A stretch of DNA of 64,000 nucleotides from Vreelandella arcis (GCF_900103865.1 NZ_FNII01000016.1:1-64000); one strand, 5' to 3'; shown: positions 7,867 through 18,370, counted from the stretch's first letter. Notes: generated by a model from the sequence alone, not told the origin. Translations and numbers: made by a program.

Positions 7867-9623
7867 TAAACGGTCTCCGTGGTAGTAGATGGCAAGTGCG
7901 GATGCCAGTTATCGCACCAGTGGGTAAATTCGTTGGCGGGTAGCGGCCGTGAAAAATAGTAACCTTGGGCGGTTTCGCAGCCAATACGTCGTAGATACAT
8001 GGCTTGGGGCGCTGTTTCAATGCCTTCCGCGACCACATTACAGCCAACACTATGCGCCAGTTGAGTAATCGTGCGCGCCAGTTGACGGTCTACGTCGCAT
8101 TCTTCCAAGTCCATGACAAAGGCGCGATCGATCTTCAACGTTGAAAACGGCAGCGTCTTAATATACGCCAATGAAGAATGGCCGGTGCCAAAGTCGTCGA
8201 TGGCCACGGCAATGTTCGCCTGAGTCAGCTGCGCGAGCTGCTGGCGGGCATTCTGCATATCGCTCATTAAGCCAGATTCGGTAACTTCAATGGCGAGAAA
8301 CCGAGCGGGTATCCGGCGTGCCGCCAACTGGCATAACAAGCCCTCGGCGAAATCTTTACGCGCCAACTGCCGGGCCGCCACGTTCACTGCAATGTGAAAG
8401 TTATCGCCCAGCACGCCCTGTTGTCGCCAGTCGGCGATCGTCCGCATGGCTTCTTCCAGCACCCACTCGCCAATCGCGAAAATATCTCCACTGGCTTCCG
8501 CCAAGGGAATAAACATGCCTGGCGATATTTGCCCCAGCTCAGGATGGTGCCAACGCAGTAGCGCCTCGGCGCCGGTAATACGCTGATCAACCAAGCGGAG
8601 TTTGGGCTGAAAAGCGAGCGACATTTCACCGCGCTCGGTTGCGCCGCGCAGGGCTTGCTGCACGTGTAGGCGATGGCGTTGCTGAGCCTCGAGGGTTTCA
8701 CTGTAGCACTGCACCGAAAAGCCATGCGGAGGCGGGAGCGCCAAGGCCGCCATGTGCACAAGCCGTTCGGTATCAAATGCGCCGCTGGCGCGGCTGATAC
8801 CCACTCTCGCTTCTAGCGGCAGCAGCATATCGTCAACCTGTTGGTCGTTTTCGAACGCCTCCATCAGGTGGTGGGCCAACGACAGAAGTGAACGCTTGTC
8901 GTCGGTGGCGCTAATCACTAATAGTTCGCTGCCACCCCACAAGCCGAGGGTGTGTGAGTCACTCAGGCGCTCGTCTAGGCGCTGTGCGATGTGGCGTAGC
9001 AGCCGTTCGGCAACTCGGTAACCGTGCAGCCTGATAACGTCATCCAAACGATCCAACACGATAAACAGTAGCCCGGTGGCCTTGTTGTGCGTTGCCGCTT
9101 CGCTAAGGGATTGGACGAGACTACGGCGATTGGGTAACTGGGTAATGGGATCGGTGCGCGATTGACGGTAAAGCTCGCGGGTGCGTTTAGCCACCATGCG
9201 TTCGAGCGAGTCGGCCTGTTGGTCTCGGACGTGGTAGCGATGCTCGATGCTCAGCACGTTGTGAATACGTTGTAACACTTCGGCACGCTGGAAAGGCTTG
9301 GTCACAAAATCGCGCACGCCCAGCGCCAGGGCGCGCTGCTTAGTCTCATCGTCTATTTGGGCGGTTAGCACGATAATCGGCGGCGTTTGGCGTTCAAACG
9401 CGTTGTTAAGCTGTTCGATAACCGCGTAGCCATCCAGGTGCGGCATGCGTATATCCAGCAGCAATAGATCGGGTAGCTTCTGCTGGCAGTGGGCGAGCAC
9501 CTCACGGGGATCACTGAGGCCGTGAATATTATGAAAGCCTTGGTCGTCCAGTAAGTCGAGCATCAACTCAACATTGACTTGATTATCGTCTACTACCAAT
9601 ACGTGCTTGTAATGGAATTTCAT
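7866..9623 (-). CDS. Response regulator with degenerate GGDEF and intact EAL domain (c-di-GMP phosphodiesterase)
   Basis: A 585-residue cytoplasmic signalling protein. Residues 1-125 are a receiver with phosphoacceptor Asp57 in [14 protein letters not shown] and Lys in VTKPFQ. A diguanylate cyclase domain follows (about 160-300) whose signature is degraded to GGSEL, so synthesis activity is not expected. The EAL domain (about 325-570) keeps AEALLRW, the Asn of [10 protein letters not shown], the Glu of AIEVTESG, the metal motif [16 protein letters not shown] and KIDRAFV, so it should hydrolyse c-di-GMP. The ATG overlaps the stop of the hybrid kinase (ATGA) and its own stop overlaps hexR, placing it in the middle of a tightly coupled three-gene unit. 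The kinase upstream is the obvious phosphodonor. Confidence 0.93.
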   Translation of the reverse strand: MKFHYKHVLVVDDNQVNVELMLDLLDDQGFHNIHGLSDPREVLAHCQQKLPDLLLLDIRMPHLDGYAVIEQLNNAFERQTPPIIVLTAQIDDETKQRALALGVRDFVTKPFQRAEVLQRIHNVLSIEHRYHVRDQQADSLERMVAKRTRELYRQSRTDPITQLPNRRSLVQSLSEAATHNKATGLLFIVLDRLDDVIRLHGYRVAERLLRHIAQRLDERLSDSHTLGLWGGSELLVISATDDKRSLLSLAHHLMEAFENDQQVDDMLLPLEARVGISRASGAFDTERLVHMAALALPPPHGFSVQCYSETLEAQQRHRLHVQQALRGATERGEMSLAFQPKLRLVDQRITGAEALLRWHHPELGQISPGMFIPLAEASGDIFAIGEWVLEEAMRTIADWRQQGVLGDNFHIAVNVAARQLARKDFAEGLLCQLAARRIPARFLAIEVTESGLMSDMQNARQQLAQLTQANIAVAIDDFGTGHSSLAYIKTLPFSTLKIDRAFVMDLEECDVDRQLARTITQLAHSVGCNVVAEGIETAPQAMYLRRIGCETAQGYYFSRPLPANEFTHWCDNWHPHLPSTTTETV

Positions 9624-12226
9624 GGCTCCTGCCTAATGGGCGCTCCCAGCAAATGGTGCAGTGTGTCGGTAAACTGTGCAATATCAATCGGTTTGGTTAA
9701 GTAGGCATCAAACCCCGCGCTGAGGCCCTTTTTGATGTCGCTAGGCAGCGCATTGGCGGAGAGAGCAATCACGCGCACACCGTTGTACTGGGGGGTGTTA
9801 CGCAAGCGGGTTAGCGCTTCATAGCCATTCATGCCCGGTAGGTGAAGATCCATTATCACGACAGCAGGTATGGAGTAACGCATCATCTCCAGGCCGATCT
9901 CAGCGCTTGACGCGGTGCGCAGCGTCACGCTTTCCATGGCGTCGATGATGTCTTCCATCAGGCGTTGATTGGCGGGGTTGTCTTCGATATATAGCAGCGC
10001 GTCCTGGTTCGCGGTTTCTAGCGCGCTGTGTTCACCTGCGCCAGGGGGCCGCTTGGTGACAGGCGAGGTCGACACCGGCAGCGTAAACCAGAACGTCGCC
10101 CCATGGCCTGGCTGGCTGTCGACGCCGATTTGCCCGTGCATGTGTTCCACTAACTCCCGGGTAATGGATAATCCAATGCCCGTTCCCTCTATATGGCTTT
10201 CTTCAGCGTCCAGGCGGTTAAACGGTTCAAACAGCTCGCCGAACCGCGTGGAATCAACGCCGGGCCCTGTGTCGCTTACGCTGATCTTGACGACATCCTG
10301 CTGATGTTCCGCGCGGATTTCGATGCGCCCGTTGGCAACGTTGTATTTGATAGCGTTGGACAATAGGTTGAGCAGTATTTGCTTGGTGCGCGTGTAGTCA
10401 GCATACACTCGTAAGCTGGTGTCAGGCGGCGTACAGAGCAGCGTGATCCCCGCTGCCGCAGCGTTGGCCTCCAGGGTGCCACACGCATCGTCGAAAACAT
10501 TGACCAGCGAAATGGCCTCAATGGAAAGCGTCAGTTGGCCCGCTTCGATTTTGGCCAAATCCAGCACGTCGTTGATCAAGCTGAGCAGGTGTTGGCCACT
10601 CTTTTCAATTTGGCTGACCTGGCGCTGTTGCTTATCGTTCAACGGGGTTCGCGTATTGCTAGCAAGCAACTGGGCAAATCCCAAAATGGCATTGAGCGGC
10701 GTGCGCAGTTCGTGGCTCATCGAGGACAAGAACTCGCTCTTGGCCTGGTTGGCGCTCTCAGCTTGATCGCGAGCGCCGGCTAAGTCTTGCATGACCTGCT
10801 CGCGTTCGGCCATTTGACGGTACAGGTTAATCAGCAACGCACAGGTATCGGTGAAGGGTTGCAGCCAGTCCAGCAAGCTTTGGTTCAATGGCTGACGGCT
10901 GTTGGCGATAGCGAACATACCGATGAGCTGGCCCCCGCTGACAATAGGCACGCCCAGGTAGTTATCAAGCTGCGGATGCCCCGGTGGATAACTGCCTTGC
11001 TGGTTATCTCCGCCTACATTGTTGGTCATGACCACCTCGCCGTAGGCGAAGACGCGACCCAACAGCGAGTCGGGGTTGGTGAGCATCATGTCACTGCTAC
11101 GTAGTTGCTCCATAAAAGGATGCCATTCGGGGTTCCTCGAGAGGTCAGTAATGGCATGTAGCTTTAGCGCATTGGTGGTCGCGCTGGGAATCACCTCGCC
11201 AATCAAGGCGTAGTCGCTGTCGGTGAGGTCGCTGAGTGCTTCCATCAAAAATATCCACAGCTGCTTGCCGGACATCAGCGCCGGGTAGTCGGTAATGCCT
11301 TGATGCAGTACTTTGAGTAAGCTCTGTTCTTTTCGGGTGCGCTGATTAGCGGCGTGAATCTGACTTAGGTCGGTCAGAATGCCGATAAACTCCACTACTT
11401 GGTGGTGCTCGCCATGAATGGCGTTAATCGCCAATTGCACCGGGACGCGGTGCCCCGCCTTGTGCTGAGCCTCAACTTCGCGACCGCGGCCAATCACCTC
11501 TGGGTGGCCGCCGGCTAAAAACTGTTCGATAAACGCATTGTGCTGGTCGTGTATTTCAGGCGGGGTCAGCATGGCCACGTTGTACCCCACCACTTCGTCC
11601 TGCGCGTAACCTAATAGCGCCAGGGCGAAGGGATTGATATTCAGTATCATGCCGGTGCTGTCGATGTGCACGATGCCGGTAGCACTGTCATTAAACAGGG
11701 CGTCATAGCGGCGGGTGGTTTGCACTAGGGCGTGACGAATGGCGTGCTGCCGAAACAATTCTTCCACCTGACCTGCCAGGCTTTCCATCAACCTCAGTTC
11801 TTGCTGGCTAAAGGAGCGGGGTTGGCTATCGAGTAGGCACAGCGTGCCAACCGCGAGACGGTCATCGGTGTGCAGTGGATAGCCTGCGTAAAAGCGAATA
11901 TGTGGCTCGCCGTGAACGAAGGGGTTATCGATAAAACGCGGATCAAGGCGTGCATCATGCACGATCAATGGTGCATCAGCGGTGATCGTGTGAACGCAAA
12001 ACGAGGTCTCGCGCTCGGTTTGGCCAACGTTAAAACCCAGATGCGATTTGAACCATTGGCGGTGTTCATCAATTAACGAAATGATCGCAATGGGTACGTC
12101 AAACAGCTCGCGGGCAAGCTGAGTCAACCGATCAAACGCCACTTCGGCGGGGGTATCGAGCACGTGAAGCGAACGCAATGCAGCCAGGCGCTGGGGCTCG
12201 TTTTCGGGGGGTGGTGGCGCTGGCAT
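9620..12226 (-). CDS. Hybrid sensor histidine kinase (GAF-PAS-GAF-HisKA-HATPase-REC)
   Basis: A large soluble sensor of 868 residues. In order there is a GAF domain (about 15-160), a PAS domain (about 170-290), a second GAF-like domain (about 310-465), a HisKA dimerisation domain with the phospho-accepting His near 505 in FLSSMSHELRTPLNAILGF, an ATPase domain with NLLSNAIKYN, DTGPGV and GTGIGLSITRELV, and a C-terminal receiver with Asp in VIMDLHLPGMNGYEAL. No transmembrane segment is visible, so the signal is cytoplasmic. ATG 12226 was preferred to the upstream TTG at 12244 because GGAG sits 5 nt before it. A short hairpin (12245-12260) lies just upstream. The aldehyde dehydrogenase gene ends 64 nt before it on the same strand. 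Confidence 0.93.
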   Translation of the reverse strand: MPAPPPPENEPQRLAALRSLHVLDTPAEVAFDRLTQLARELFDVPIAIISLIDEHRQWFKSHLGFNVGQTERETSFCVHTITADAPLIVHDARLDPRFIDNPFVHGEPHIRFYAGYPLHTDDRLAVGTLCLLDSQPRSFSQQELRLMESLAGQVEELFRQHAIRHALVQTTRRYDALFNDSATGIVHIDSTGMILNINPFALALLGYAQDEVVGYNVAMLTPPEIHDQHNAFIEQFLAGGHPEVIGRGREVEAQHKAGHRVPVQLAINAIHGEHHQVVEFIGILTDLSQIHAANQRTRKEQSLLKVLHQGITDYPALMSGKQLWIFLMEALSDLTDSDYALIGEVIPSATTNALKLHAITDLSRNPEWHPFMEQLRSSDMMLTNPDSLLGRVFAYGEVVMTNNVGGDNQQGSYPPGHPQLDNYLGVPIVSGGQLIGMFAIANSRQPLNQSLLDWLQPFTDTCALLINLYRQMAEREQVMQDLAGARDQAESANQAKSEFLSSMSHELRTPLNAILGFAQLLASNTRTPLNDKQQRQVSQIEKSGQHLLSLINDVLDLAKIEAGQLTLSIEAISLVNVFDDACGTLEANAAAAGITLLCTPPDTSLRVYADYTRTKQILLNLLSNAIKYNVANGRIEIRAEHQQDVVKISVSDTGPGVDSTRFGELFEPFNRLDAEESHIEGTGIGLSITRELVEHMHGQIGVDSQPGHGATFWFTLPVSTSPVTKRPPGAGEHSALETANQDALLYIEDNPANQRLMEDIIDAMESVTLRTASSAEIGLEMMRYSIPAVVIMDLHLPGMNGYEALTRLRNTPQYNGVRVIALSANALPSDIKKGLSAGFDAYLTKPIDIAQFTDTLHHLLGAPIRQEP

Positions 12227-12290
12227 GGCCGCTCCGTCAGGCAAAAGACAACAATGTCTTATATCCGTTATCGGCCAATCGCGCCCCGGC

Positions 12291-13646
12291 TTAAGCCAGG
12301 CGGAGCAGTTTTAATAGCCAGCGCCGGTAAGGCGGGTAAAGCTGAGGCGTGGGCGAACGGTTGGCTTGATAAAACACGCCGCGTAGGTGACTGAAGCGAT
12401 GAAAGCCGTGGCGGCCGTGGTAGGCCCCGTGGCCGCTGGCACCTACGCCGCCAAACGGAAGTCCAGGCACCGAGTAATGCAGTAACGTTGTATTAAATAC
12501 CAGCGCGCCTGACTGGCTGGCGCGCTGCCATTGGCGCTGACGATCGCGCTGGTGAGTAAACACATAGAGCGCCAAGGGGTGCGGCCGCGCATTAACAAAA
12601 CCGAGAGCGTGGTCGTTATCTTTGACGCTAATCACCGGCAGACAGCGGCCGAAGATTTCCTCACTCATCACCGTGAGGCGTTGGTGGGGGTCAAGAATCA
12701 GCGCGGGGGCATGGGAGCCGTGATCAATCACCCGGCAGCCGTGGTTGCGCGCCTCGGCAAGCATCGCCTCGCTGCGCTTGCGGTGCGCCTCGGTTAGCGG
12801 TTGGGTGGCGTCTTGTGCCGAGGGCCGCTGTTTTAAAATTGCCTGGCTCAGGGCGCTCGTTAATGCATCAAAGTGGCGGCTTTCAACCAATACATAATCT
12901 GGCGCGATACAGGTTTGCCCGCCGTTCATGCCTTTGCCGAACATAATCGCCTCGGCGGCGCGGGTAAAGTCGGCGTCTTCGGCGACAAAGGCGGGGCTTT
13001 TGCCGCCCAGCTCCAGCGTGGTTGGGGTCAGGTTGTGGGCAGCGGCCAGCGCGACCTTTTGGCCCACGGAGGTGGATCCGGTAAACAGTAAATGATCAAA
13101 CGGTAGGGCGCTAAACGCCTGTCCCGTGGTGGCGTTGCCTTCGATCACGCTGAGCAACTGGGGGCTTAAGTATTGATGAACCAGGCGGCTAAGCAGCGCG
13201 CTGGTGTGCGGCGTTAATTCGCTGGGTTTGAGCATTACGCGATTGCCCGCCGCGATGGCATCGATAACCGGCATCAAAGCCAAACTCCACGGGTAGTTCC
13301 ACGGGGAGATAACGCCCACCACCCCCAACGGTTGAGGAACAATACGCGCTCGCGCCGGCAGCAAACGCCAGGGAACACTGACCCGCCAGGGGCGCATCCA
13401 GCGCCATAGGTGCCGACGCGCATGTCGCACGGCATCGAGTACCGGCTGAATATCGGCTAGCTGAATTTCAATGTCGCTGCGCTGGCCAAAATCGGCTTGA
13501 ATGGCCTCGATGATGGCGTGTCGATGTTGCTTGGTCATCAGCGCAAGCCGGGCTAAATGGGCACGCCGCTCGGCCAGCGATGGGTAGGGCGATTGGCGGA
13601 AAGCGAGACGTTGGGTCTCAAGGCAGGCGTTCAAGTGTTGAGTCAT
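12291..13646 (-). CDS. Aldehyde dehydrogenase, coniferyl-aldehyde dehydrogenase type
   Basis: An NAD(P)-dependent aldehyde dehydrogenase of 451 residues, the shorter class that includes CalB-type coniferyl aldehyde dehydrogenases and fatty aldehyde dehydrogenases. It has the cofactor stretch VISPWNYPWSLALMP, FTGSTSVGQ, the general base Glu in LELGGKSP, the catalytic Cys in GGQTCIAPDYVLV and the C-terminal LPFGGVGASGHGAYHG. Substrate cannot be told from sequence. The ATG at 13646 has a strong AAGGAG ribosome site; the longer in-frame reading upstream was rejected. It precedes the hybrid kinase gene on the same strand. Confidence 0.88.
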   Translation of the reverse strand: MTQHLNACLETQRLAFRQSPYPSLAERRAHLARLALMTKQHRHAIIEAIQADFGQRSDIEIQLADIQPVLDAVRHARRHLWRWMRPWRVSVPWRLLPARARIVPQPLGVVGVISPWNYPWSLALMPVIDAIAAGNRVMLKPSELTPHTSALLSRLVHQYLSPQLLSVIEGNATTGQAFSALPFDHLLFTGSTSVGQKVALAAAHNLTPTTLELGGKSPAFVAEDADFTRAAEAIMFGKGMNGGQTCIAPDYVLVESRHFDALTSALSQAILKQRPSAQDATQPLTEAHRKRSEAMLAEARNHGCRVIDHGSHAPALILDPHQRLTVMSEEIFGRCLPVISVKDNDHALGFVNARPHPLALYVFTHQRDRQRQWQRASQSGALVFNTTLLHYSVPGLPFGGVGASGHGAYHGRHGFHRFSHLRGVFYQANRSPTPQLYPPYRRWLLKLLRLA

Positions 13647-13783
13647 GGCGTCTCCTTGGGGCGCTGGCGAAAGGCGCGACGTCGCCAAGCGCCGCAACAG
13701 GCAATATGCGCACCGTAACAGGTAGCGGGCCTGCATAGTGTAGAGTAGTTTAACTTAAGCCAACCCAATAGCCGGGAGATGCT

Positions 13784-14929
13784 ATGCCAGCGTCGTTATC
13801 GCTTACGCTGTTATCCACTATGGATGCCGTGTCGGCCAGCCAGTGGGATGCGCTGGTTGATCCGGATCAGCCGTTTTTGCGCCATGCCTTCCTGCAGGCG
13901 CTGGAGGCCAGCGGCTCGGTTTGCCCAGCGACCGGCTGGCAGCCATGTCATTTAACCGTCTGGCAAGGGGCGCAGCTGGTGGGCGCTATGCCGCTCTATG
14001 AGAAGTATCATTCTTACGGCGAGTATGTGTTTGACTGGGGCTGGGCCGATGCCTTTGAGCGGGCCGGGGGTGACTACTATCCCAAAGCGCTGAGTGCCGT
14101 TCCGTTTACCCCAGTGCCCGGACCGCGAGCGCTGGTGGCACAAGGGATCGATCCCCAGGCGGTATACGCGGCCTTGGCTCAGGGCTGGCGCGAGCACTGC
14201 CAGCGTCAGGCATTGTCGAGCTGGCATTTATTGTTTGCCGACACGCCAGAGGTCGAGGCATGGCTTAAGCAATGTCCCGAATTGATCAGCCGAGAAGGTG
14301 TTCAGTTTCAGTGGCGTGATCAGGGCTTCGGCGACTTTGATGGGTTTCTCGCCTCCCTGACATCCAAGCGGCGCAAAATGATCAAGCGCGAACGCCGTCT
14401 AGTCGCCGAGCAGGGTTTTGAGCTGGTGCGTTTGTCCGGCGAGCAGATAACGCCCGACGCGCTGAAGCACTTTTACCGCTGTTACGCCATCACCTACCAA
14501 GAGCGCGGTCGACCGCCGTATCTAACGCAAGATTTCTTTACCCGCTTATACCGCGATATGCCCGATGCGCTACTTCTGGTGCAAGCTTGTCTAGACGGTC
14601 AGCCCGTGGCGGCCGCGCTTTACTTTCAAGGCACTCAGACGCTTTACGGGCGCTATTGGGGCAGCGAGGTACTTGCCGACTGTCTGCACTTTGAAGCTTG
14701 CTACTACCAGGGCATCGAGTTTTGTCTTGAGCAAGGGCTTACGCTATTTGATCCGGGGACTCAAGGCGAGCATAAGCTGCTCCGTGGGTTTGCTCCGCAG
14801 CGCGTGCGCTCCTTGCATTACCTCACGCATCCCGGCCTGGCAGACGCGGTGGCAACGTTTTGCCGTGAAGAAGGCCATCAGGTGGCGGCTTATCGAGACG
14901 CGGCATTCGCCGCGTTACCGTATAAATGA
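13784..14929 (+). CDS. DUF482/COG3146 GNAT-fold acyltransferase
   Basis: A 381-residue protein of the DUF482 (COG3146) group, distant relatives of FemAB and GNAT acyltransferases. The central region FDGFLASLTSKRRKMIKRERR and the C-terminal stretch YYQGIEFCLEQGLTLFDPGTQGEHKLLRGF are the family hallmarks. Function is not established; acyl or aminoacyl transfer is assumed from the fold. It is divergent from the aldehyde dehydrogenase gene and lies 91 nt before ftsB. Confidence 0.8.
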   Translation: MPASLSLTLLSTMDAVSASQWDALVDPDQPFLRHAFLQALEASGSVCPATGWQPCHLTVWQGAQLVGAMPLYEKYHSYGEYVFDWGWADAFERAGGDYYPKALSAVPFTPVPGPRALVAQGIDPQAVYAALAQGWREHCQRQALSSWHLLFADTPEVEAWLKQCPELISREGVQFQWRDQGFGDFDGFLASLTSKRRKMIKRERRLVAEQGFELVRLSGEQITPDALKHFYRCYAITYQERGRPPYLTQDFFTRLYRDMPDALLLVQACLDGQPVAAALYFQGTQTLYGRYWGSEVLADCLHFEACYYQGIEFCLEQGLTLFDPGTQGEHKLLRGFAPQRVRSLHYLTHPGLADAVATFCREEGHQVAAYRDAAFAALPYK

Positions 14930-15020
14930 AAGCGACTCGCTGGCCGGTTAGCTTAATGGCATAATGCGCGCCAATTTACCCGCATAACCACAGGCTAGCG
15001 CCATTGAAAGGAGAGCGGTC

Positions 15021-15362
15021 ATGCGCAAATGGCTATTACTTGCGCTGCTGCTGGTGTTGGGCATGCTGCAATATCAGCTGTGGCTCGGCGAGGGCGGCTG
15101 GCACGACCTACAGCAATTAGAGCAGCGTGTTGCCGTGCAGGAGGCCGAAAATGTCCCCCTGCGCGAGCGTAACGCCCGGATGGCGGCCGAAGTGACCGAC
15201 CTTAAAAACGGCCTGGACGCCATTGAAGAGCGCGCGCGCAGTGATATGGGGATGGTGCGCACCGATGAACAGTTTTTCTGGGTGCCGGGCGTGGCCATTA
15301 AACAAGAGCTGATTGGCATCAATGCCAGCATGATGGACAGACCGGAGTTGCCCGATGAGTAA
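15021..15362 (+). CDS. ftsB: Cell division protein FtsB
   Basis: A small bitopic inner-membrane protein of 113 residues. A short cytoplasmic N-terminus is followed by one membrane helix (about residues 4-21) and a periplasmic coiled coil (about 28-75) that in characterised species pairs with FtsL and FtsQ at the divisome. The end of the coiled coil, EERARSDMGMVRTDEQFFWV, is the conserved FtsB stretch. AAGGAGAG precedes the ATG. The last 8 bases overlap ispD (ATGAGTAA), as in many gammaproteobacteria. Confidence 0.93.
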   Translation: MRKWLLLALLLVLGMLQYQLWLGEGGWHDLQQLEQRVAVQEAENVPLRERNARMAAEVTDLKNGLDAIEERARSDMGMVRTDEQFFWVPGVAIKQELIGINASMMDRPELPDE

Positions 15363-16062
15363 GCCCTTGTGGTTGGTGGTGCCTGCCGCCGGGCAAGGGC
15401 GCCGTATGGCGGCGGATAGACCCAAACAGTACCTGCCGCTGTTGGATCGCCCGGTTCTTGCGCATACGCTGGAGCGCTTGCACAGTGCGTTTCCCCAGGC
15501 GCGGCTGATCCTCTGCCTGGACGATGACGACCGTTGGTTTACCCCTGAGTGGGTGCCGTTTGCTCAATGGCAGCGGGTGTCCGGCGGTGCCGAGCGTATG
15601 GATAGCGTACTCAACGCGCTTAACGCGATTGACGCGCAGGACAACGATCTGGTGCTTATTCACGATGTCGCCCGGCCCTGCGTGACCCAGAGTGACCTGC
15701 TGGCGCTTTATCAGGCGGCCGAATGCCACGCCGCGGGCGCGCTCTTGGCGATGCCGGTGGCGGACACGATGAAACGCGCCAGTGCCTCCGGTACCAGCCT
15801 GCATACCGAGCCCCGGGACGCCTTGTGGCACGCGCTCACGCCGCAAGGGTTTCGCTATCGCCAGCTTTATCGAGCGCTAAGCGATGCCCGCCAGCGCGGT
15901 ACGCTAATCACCGATGAGGCTTCGGCGGTAGAGGCCTTAGGAGACGCGCCACAGTTGGTGCCCGGGCGGCGCGATAACCTTAAAGTGACGCACCCAGATG
16001 ATCTGGCACTGGCGGCCGCCATTCTCACCTCACAACTGACCCCGCCCGATAGGAGCCTTTAA
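15355..16062 (+). CDS. ispD: 2-C-methyl-D-erythritol 4-phosphate cytidylyltransferase
   Basis: Third step of the MEP isoprenoid pathway: couples MEP to CTP. The 235-residue protein has the nucleotidyltransferase signature [18 protein letters not shown] at the start, the family motif [11 protein letters not shown], and [13 protein letters not shown] near the end. It overlaps ftsB by 8 bases and ispF by one base (TAATG), so the three are translationally linked. Confidence 0.96.
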   Translation: MSKPLWLVVPAAGQGRRMAADRPKQYLPLLDRPVLAHTLERLHSAFPQARLILCLDDDDRWFTPEWVPFAQWQRVSGGAERMDSVLNALNAIDAQDNDLVLIHDVARPCVTQSDLLALYQAAECHAAGALLAMPVADTMKRASASGTSLHTEPRDALWHALTPQGFRYRQLYRALSDARQRGTLITDEASAVEALGDAPQLVPGRRDNLKVTHPDDLALAAAILTSQLTPPDRSL

Positions 16063-16550
16063 TGCGCATTGGCCACGGATTTGATGTTCATCGTTTCGGT
16101 CCCGGCGACCACCTGATGCTGGGTGGTGTGAAGGTGGCGTTTGATCAAGGCTTCGTTGCCCACTCCGACGGTGATGTTCTGCTGCACGCGCTGAGCGATG
16201 CGCTGTTGGGGGCCTGCGCGCTGGGTGATATTGGTCATCACTTTCCCGATACTGATCCAGCGTGGCAAGGGGCGGATAGTCGTGACCTCTTGCGTCAGGT
16301 GATGGCGCTGGTACGTGCTGAAGGGTATAACGTCGTCAACGTAGACACCACGGTGATGGCCCAGGCGCCCAAGTTGGCGGCCTATATCAGCTCCATGCGT
16401 GATGCTATCGCGACGGATCTGGGCGTGACGACGGGCCAGGTAAACGTCAAGGCGACTACCACCGAACGGCTGGGATTTACCGGACGCGGTGAAGGAATCG
16501 CCGCCGAGGCAGTGGTATTATTAACACCCCTTGAGACACCCCATGCTTGA
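16062..16550 (+). CDS. ispF: 2-C-methyl-D-erythritol 2,4-cyclodiphosphate synthase
   Basis: Fifth step of the MEP isoprenoid pathway, releasing CMP to form the cyclic diphosphate. It has 162 residues, typical length. Zinc ligands are in [10 protein letters not shown] and the signature [18 protein letters not shown]; the C-terminal [19 protein letters not shown] is also diagnostic. The stop overlaps the truD start by 8 bases (ATGCTTGA). Confidence 0.97.
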   Translation: MRIGHGFDVHRFGPGDHLMLGGVKVAFDQGFVAHSDGDVLLHALSDALLGACALGDIGHHFPDTDPAWQGADSRDLLRQVMALVRAEGYNVVNVDTTVMAQAPKLAAYISSMRDAIATDLGVTTGQVNVKATTTERLGFTGRGEGIAAEAVVLLTPLETPHA

Positions 16551-17577
16551 ATTACCCCATTGGCAGCGCCGCCTGGATGCCACCTTTGGCCCGCCCAAGT
16601 CCGGTTGCTTTCGCCAGTCACCGGACGATTTCTTAGTCGACGAGGTGCTGGATTTTGCCCCGGAAGGCCACGGTGAGCATTTATGGCTGCGTATTGAAAA
16701 GCGTAATTTAACAACGTTGGAAGTCGTTAAATTGCTCAGTAAGCACTGCGGGGTGACGCCCCGCGACGTGGGCTACTCGGGGATGAAAGATCGTATCGCC
16801 GTCACGCGGCAATGGCTAAGCGTGCACTTGCCCGGCAAAGAGGCACCCTCCGGTCTGACGCAAGCGCTAATCGAGGGTGGAGTGCGCGTTTTGGAGCAGG
16901 TTCGCCACCCGCGCAAGCTAAAGCGTGGCGTGCATCGCTATAACCGTTTCCAGTTAAGGCTCAGTGGCGAGGCGGTAGAAGCGAGTGAATTCGATCATCG
17001 CTGGGCGGCGCTGTGCCAAGCGGGCGTTCCCAACTACGTGGGCCCGCAGCGTTTTGGTCCATCGGGGCGTAACCTGCAGCGTGCCGAGGCATTGCTAGCC
17101 CGCGGCTGGCGCAAACGCGATGATCGGCATGGCATCTTGTTATCGACCGCGCGTAGCTTTTTGTTTAACGAGTTGCTCAGTGCAAGGGTGGTCGATGAGC
17201 AATGGCATCAGCCGGTTAACGGCGATACGCTAATGCTCGAAGGCACCCAAAGCGTGTTTAGCGTCGACCAAGTAGACGCCACGCTGCGTGCGCGTGCCGA
17301 CGCTCTGGATTTGCATCCCGCAGGCCCCTTATGGGGAGTTGGCTCAGTAAGCCAACAGGCGGCGGGCGAGTATGAAGCCGCGCTGCTCAATCGGTATCCG
17401 ACACTCTGCGACGGCTTGCTGCGCAGCGGCGTCAAGCGAGGGCAGCGGGCATTACGCATGTGTTTGAGCGAGTCATCGCTAAACCGGGATGCGCAGAGCG
17501 TGGTACTCTCATTCGGACTGCCTCGCGGTAGCTTCGCCACCGCCGTGATTAGCGAACTGATGACGCCGCCTGATTAA
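16543..17577 (+). CDS. truD: tRNA pseudouridine(13) synthase TruD
   Basis: Converts uridine 13 of some tRNAs to pseudouridine. The protein has 344 residues; the catalytic Asp lies in [18 protein letters not shown], the TruD signature, and the later stretches [13 protein letters not shown] and RAYLFNE-like [11 protein letters not shown] are conserved. The ATG at 16543 overlaps the ispF stop. A TTG twelve bases upstream is possible but less likely. Confidence 0.95.
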   Translation: MLELPHWQRRLDATFGPPKSGCFRQSPDDFLVDEVLDFAPEGHGEHLWLRIEKRNLTTLEVVKLLSKHCGVTPRDVGYSGMKDRIAVTRQWLSVHLPGKEAPSGLTQALIEGGVRVLEQVRHPRKLKRGVHRYNRFQLRLSGEAVEASEFDHRWAALCQAGVPNYVGPQRFGPSGRNLQRAEALLARGWRKRDDRHGILLSTARSFLFNELLSARVVDEQWHQPVNGDTLMLEGTQSVFSVDQVDATLRARADALDLHPAGPLWGVGSVSQQAAGEYEAALLNRYPTLCDGLLRSGVKRGQRALRMCLSESSLNRDAQSVVLSFGLPRGSFATAVISELMTPPD

Positions 17578-17623
17578 GGGGGCGGTCGCGCTGGGGTGGG
17601 CGTAACCAACTAAGGAGATTTTC

Positions 17624-18370
17624 ATGCGGCGTTTGCTGCTATCCAACGACGATGGTGTTCATGCGCCGGGGCTTAAGGCGCTTTACGATGCGCTGGCCAA
17701 ACATGCCAATTTGCGCGTGGTCGCGCCGGATCGTGATCGCAGCGGGGCGAGCAACTCGCTTACGCTTTCGCGGCCCCTGGCGATGACGGCCTTGGACAGT
17801 GGTTTCTATAGCGTGGATGGCACTCCCGCTGATTGTGTCTACTTGGGGGTCAATGGTACCTGGGATGAAAAACCCGATTTGGTCATTTCCGGTATTAACC
17901 ACGGCGGCAACCTGGGTGACGACGTGCTGTATTCCGGCACCGTCGCCGCCGCGATGGAAGGGCGGAATTTGGGCATGTCAGCAATTGCCATGTCGCTGTG
18001 CGGTCAAACGCACTTTGCCACGGCCGGCCATTTGGCCGCGAGCCTCGTGGGGGCGGTGGATCAGTTATCGCTGCCGCCGCGTACGTTGCTCAATGTGAAC
18101 GTTCCCGACGTTCCCTGGGACGAGGTGAAAGGCGTCAAAGTAACCCGTTTAGGCTACCGCGGCCCGGCAGAAAAACCGTTGGCAGTAAAAGATCCTCGCG
18201 GCCGCACCCGCTACTGGATTGCCCCGGTAGCGGCCAATGCCGACGACGGCGAGGATACCGATTTTGCTGCGGTCGAGGCTGGCTTTGTATCGATCACGCC
18301 GCTGCAAACCGACTTAACGCGCCACCAGGCGCTCAATGACGTTCGAGATTGGTTGGATGCGTTTGCCTGA
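17624..18370 (+). CDS. surE: 5'-nucleotidase SurE
   Basis: A metal-dependent nucleoside monophosphatase of 248 residues acting in stationary-phase nucleotide turnover. The metal site [10 protein letters not shown] is at the N-terminus, and [27 protein letters not shown] is the family hallmark. An AAGGAG ribosome site precedes the ATG. The 3' end overlaps the likely start of pcm, the usual partner. Confidence 0.96.
   Translation: MRRLLLSNDDGVHAPGLKALYDALAKHANLRVVAPDRDRSGASNSLTLSRPLAMTALDSGFYSVDGTPADCVYLGVNGTWDEKPDLVISGINHGGNLGDDVLYSGTVAAAMEGRNLGMSAIAMSLCGQTHFATAGHLAASLVGAVDQLSLPPRTLLNVNVPDVPWDEVKGVKVTRLGYRGPAEKPLAVKDPRGRTRYWIAPVAANADDGEDTDFAAVEAGFVSITPLQTDLTRHQALNDVRDWLDAFA

Noticed and set aside
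14940..15015. tRNA-like text (GGTTAGCTTAATGGCATAATGC) between the DUF482 gene and ftsB
   Set aside because: The D-arm-like string is not followed by a pairing anticodon stem, T arm or matching acceptor stem.
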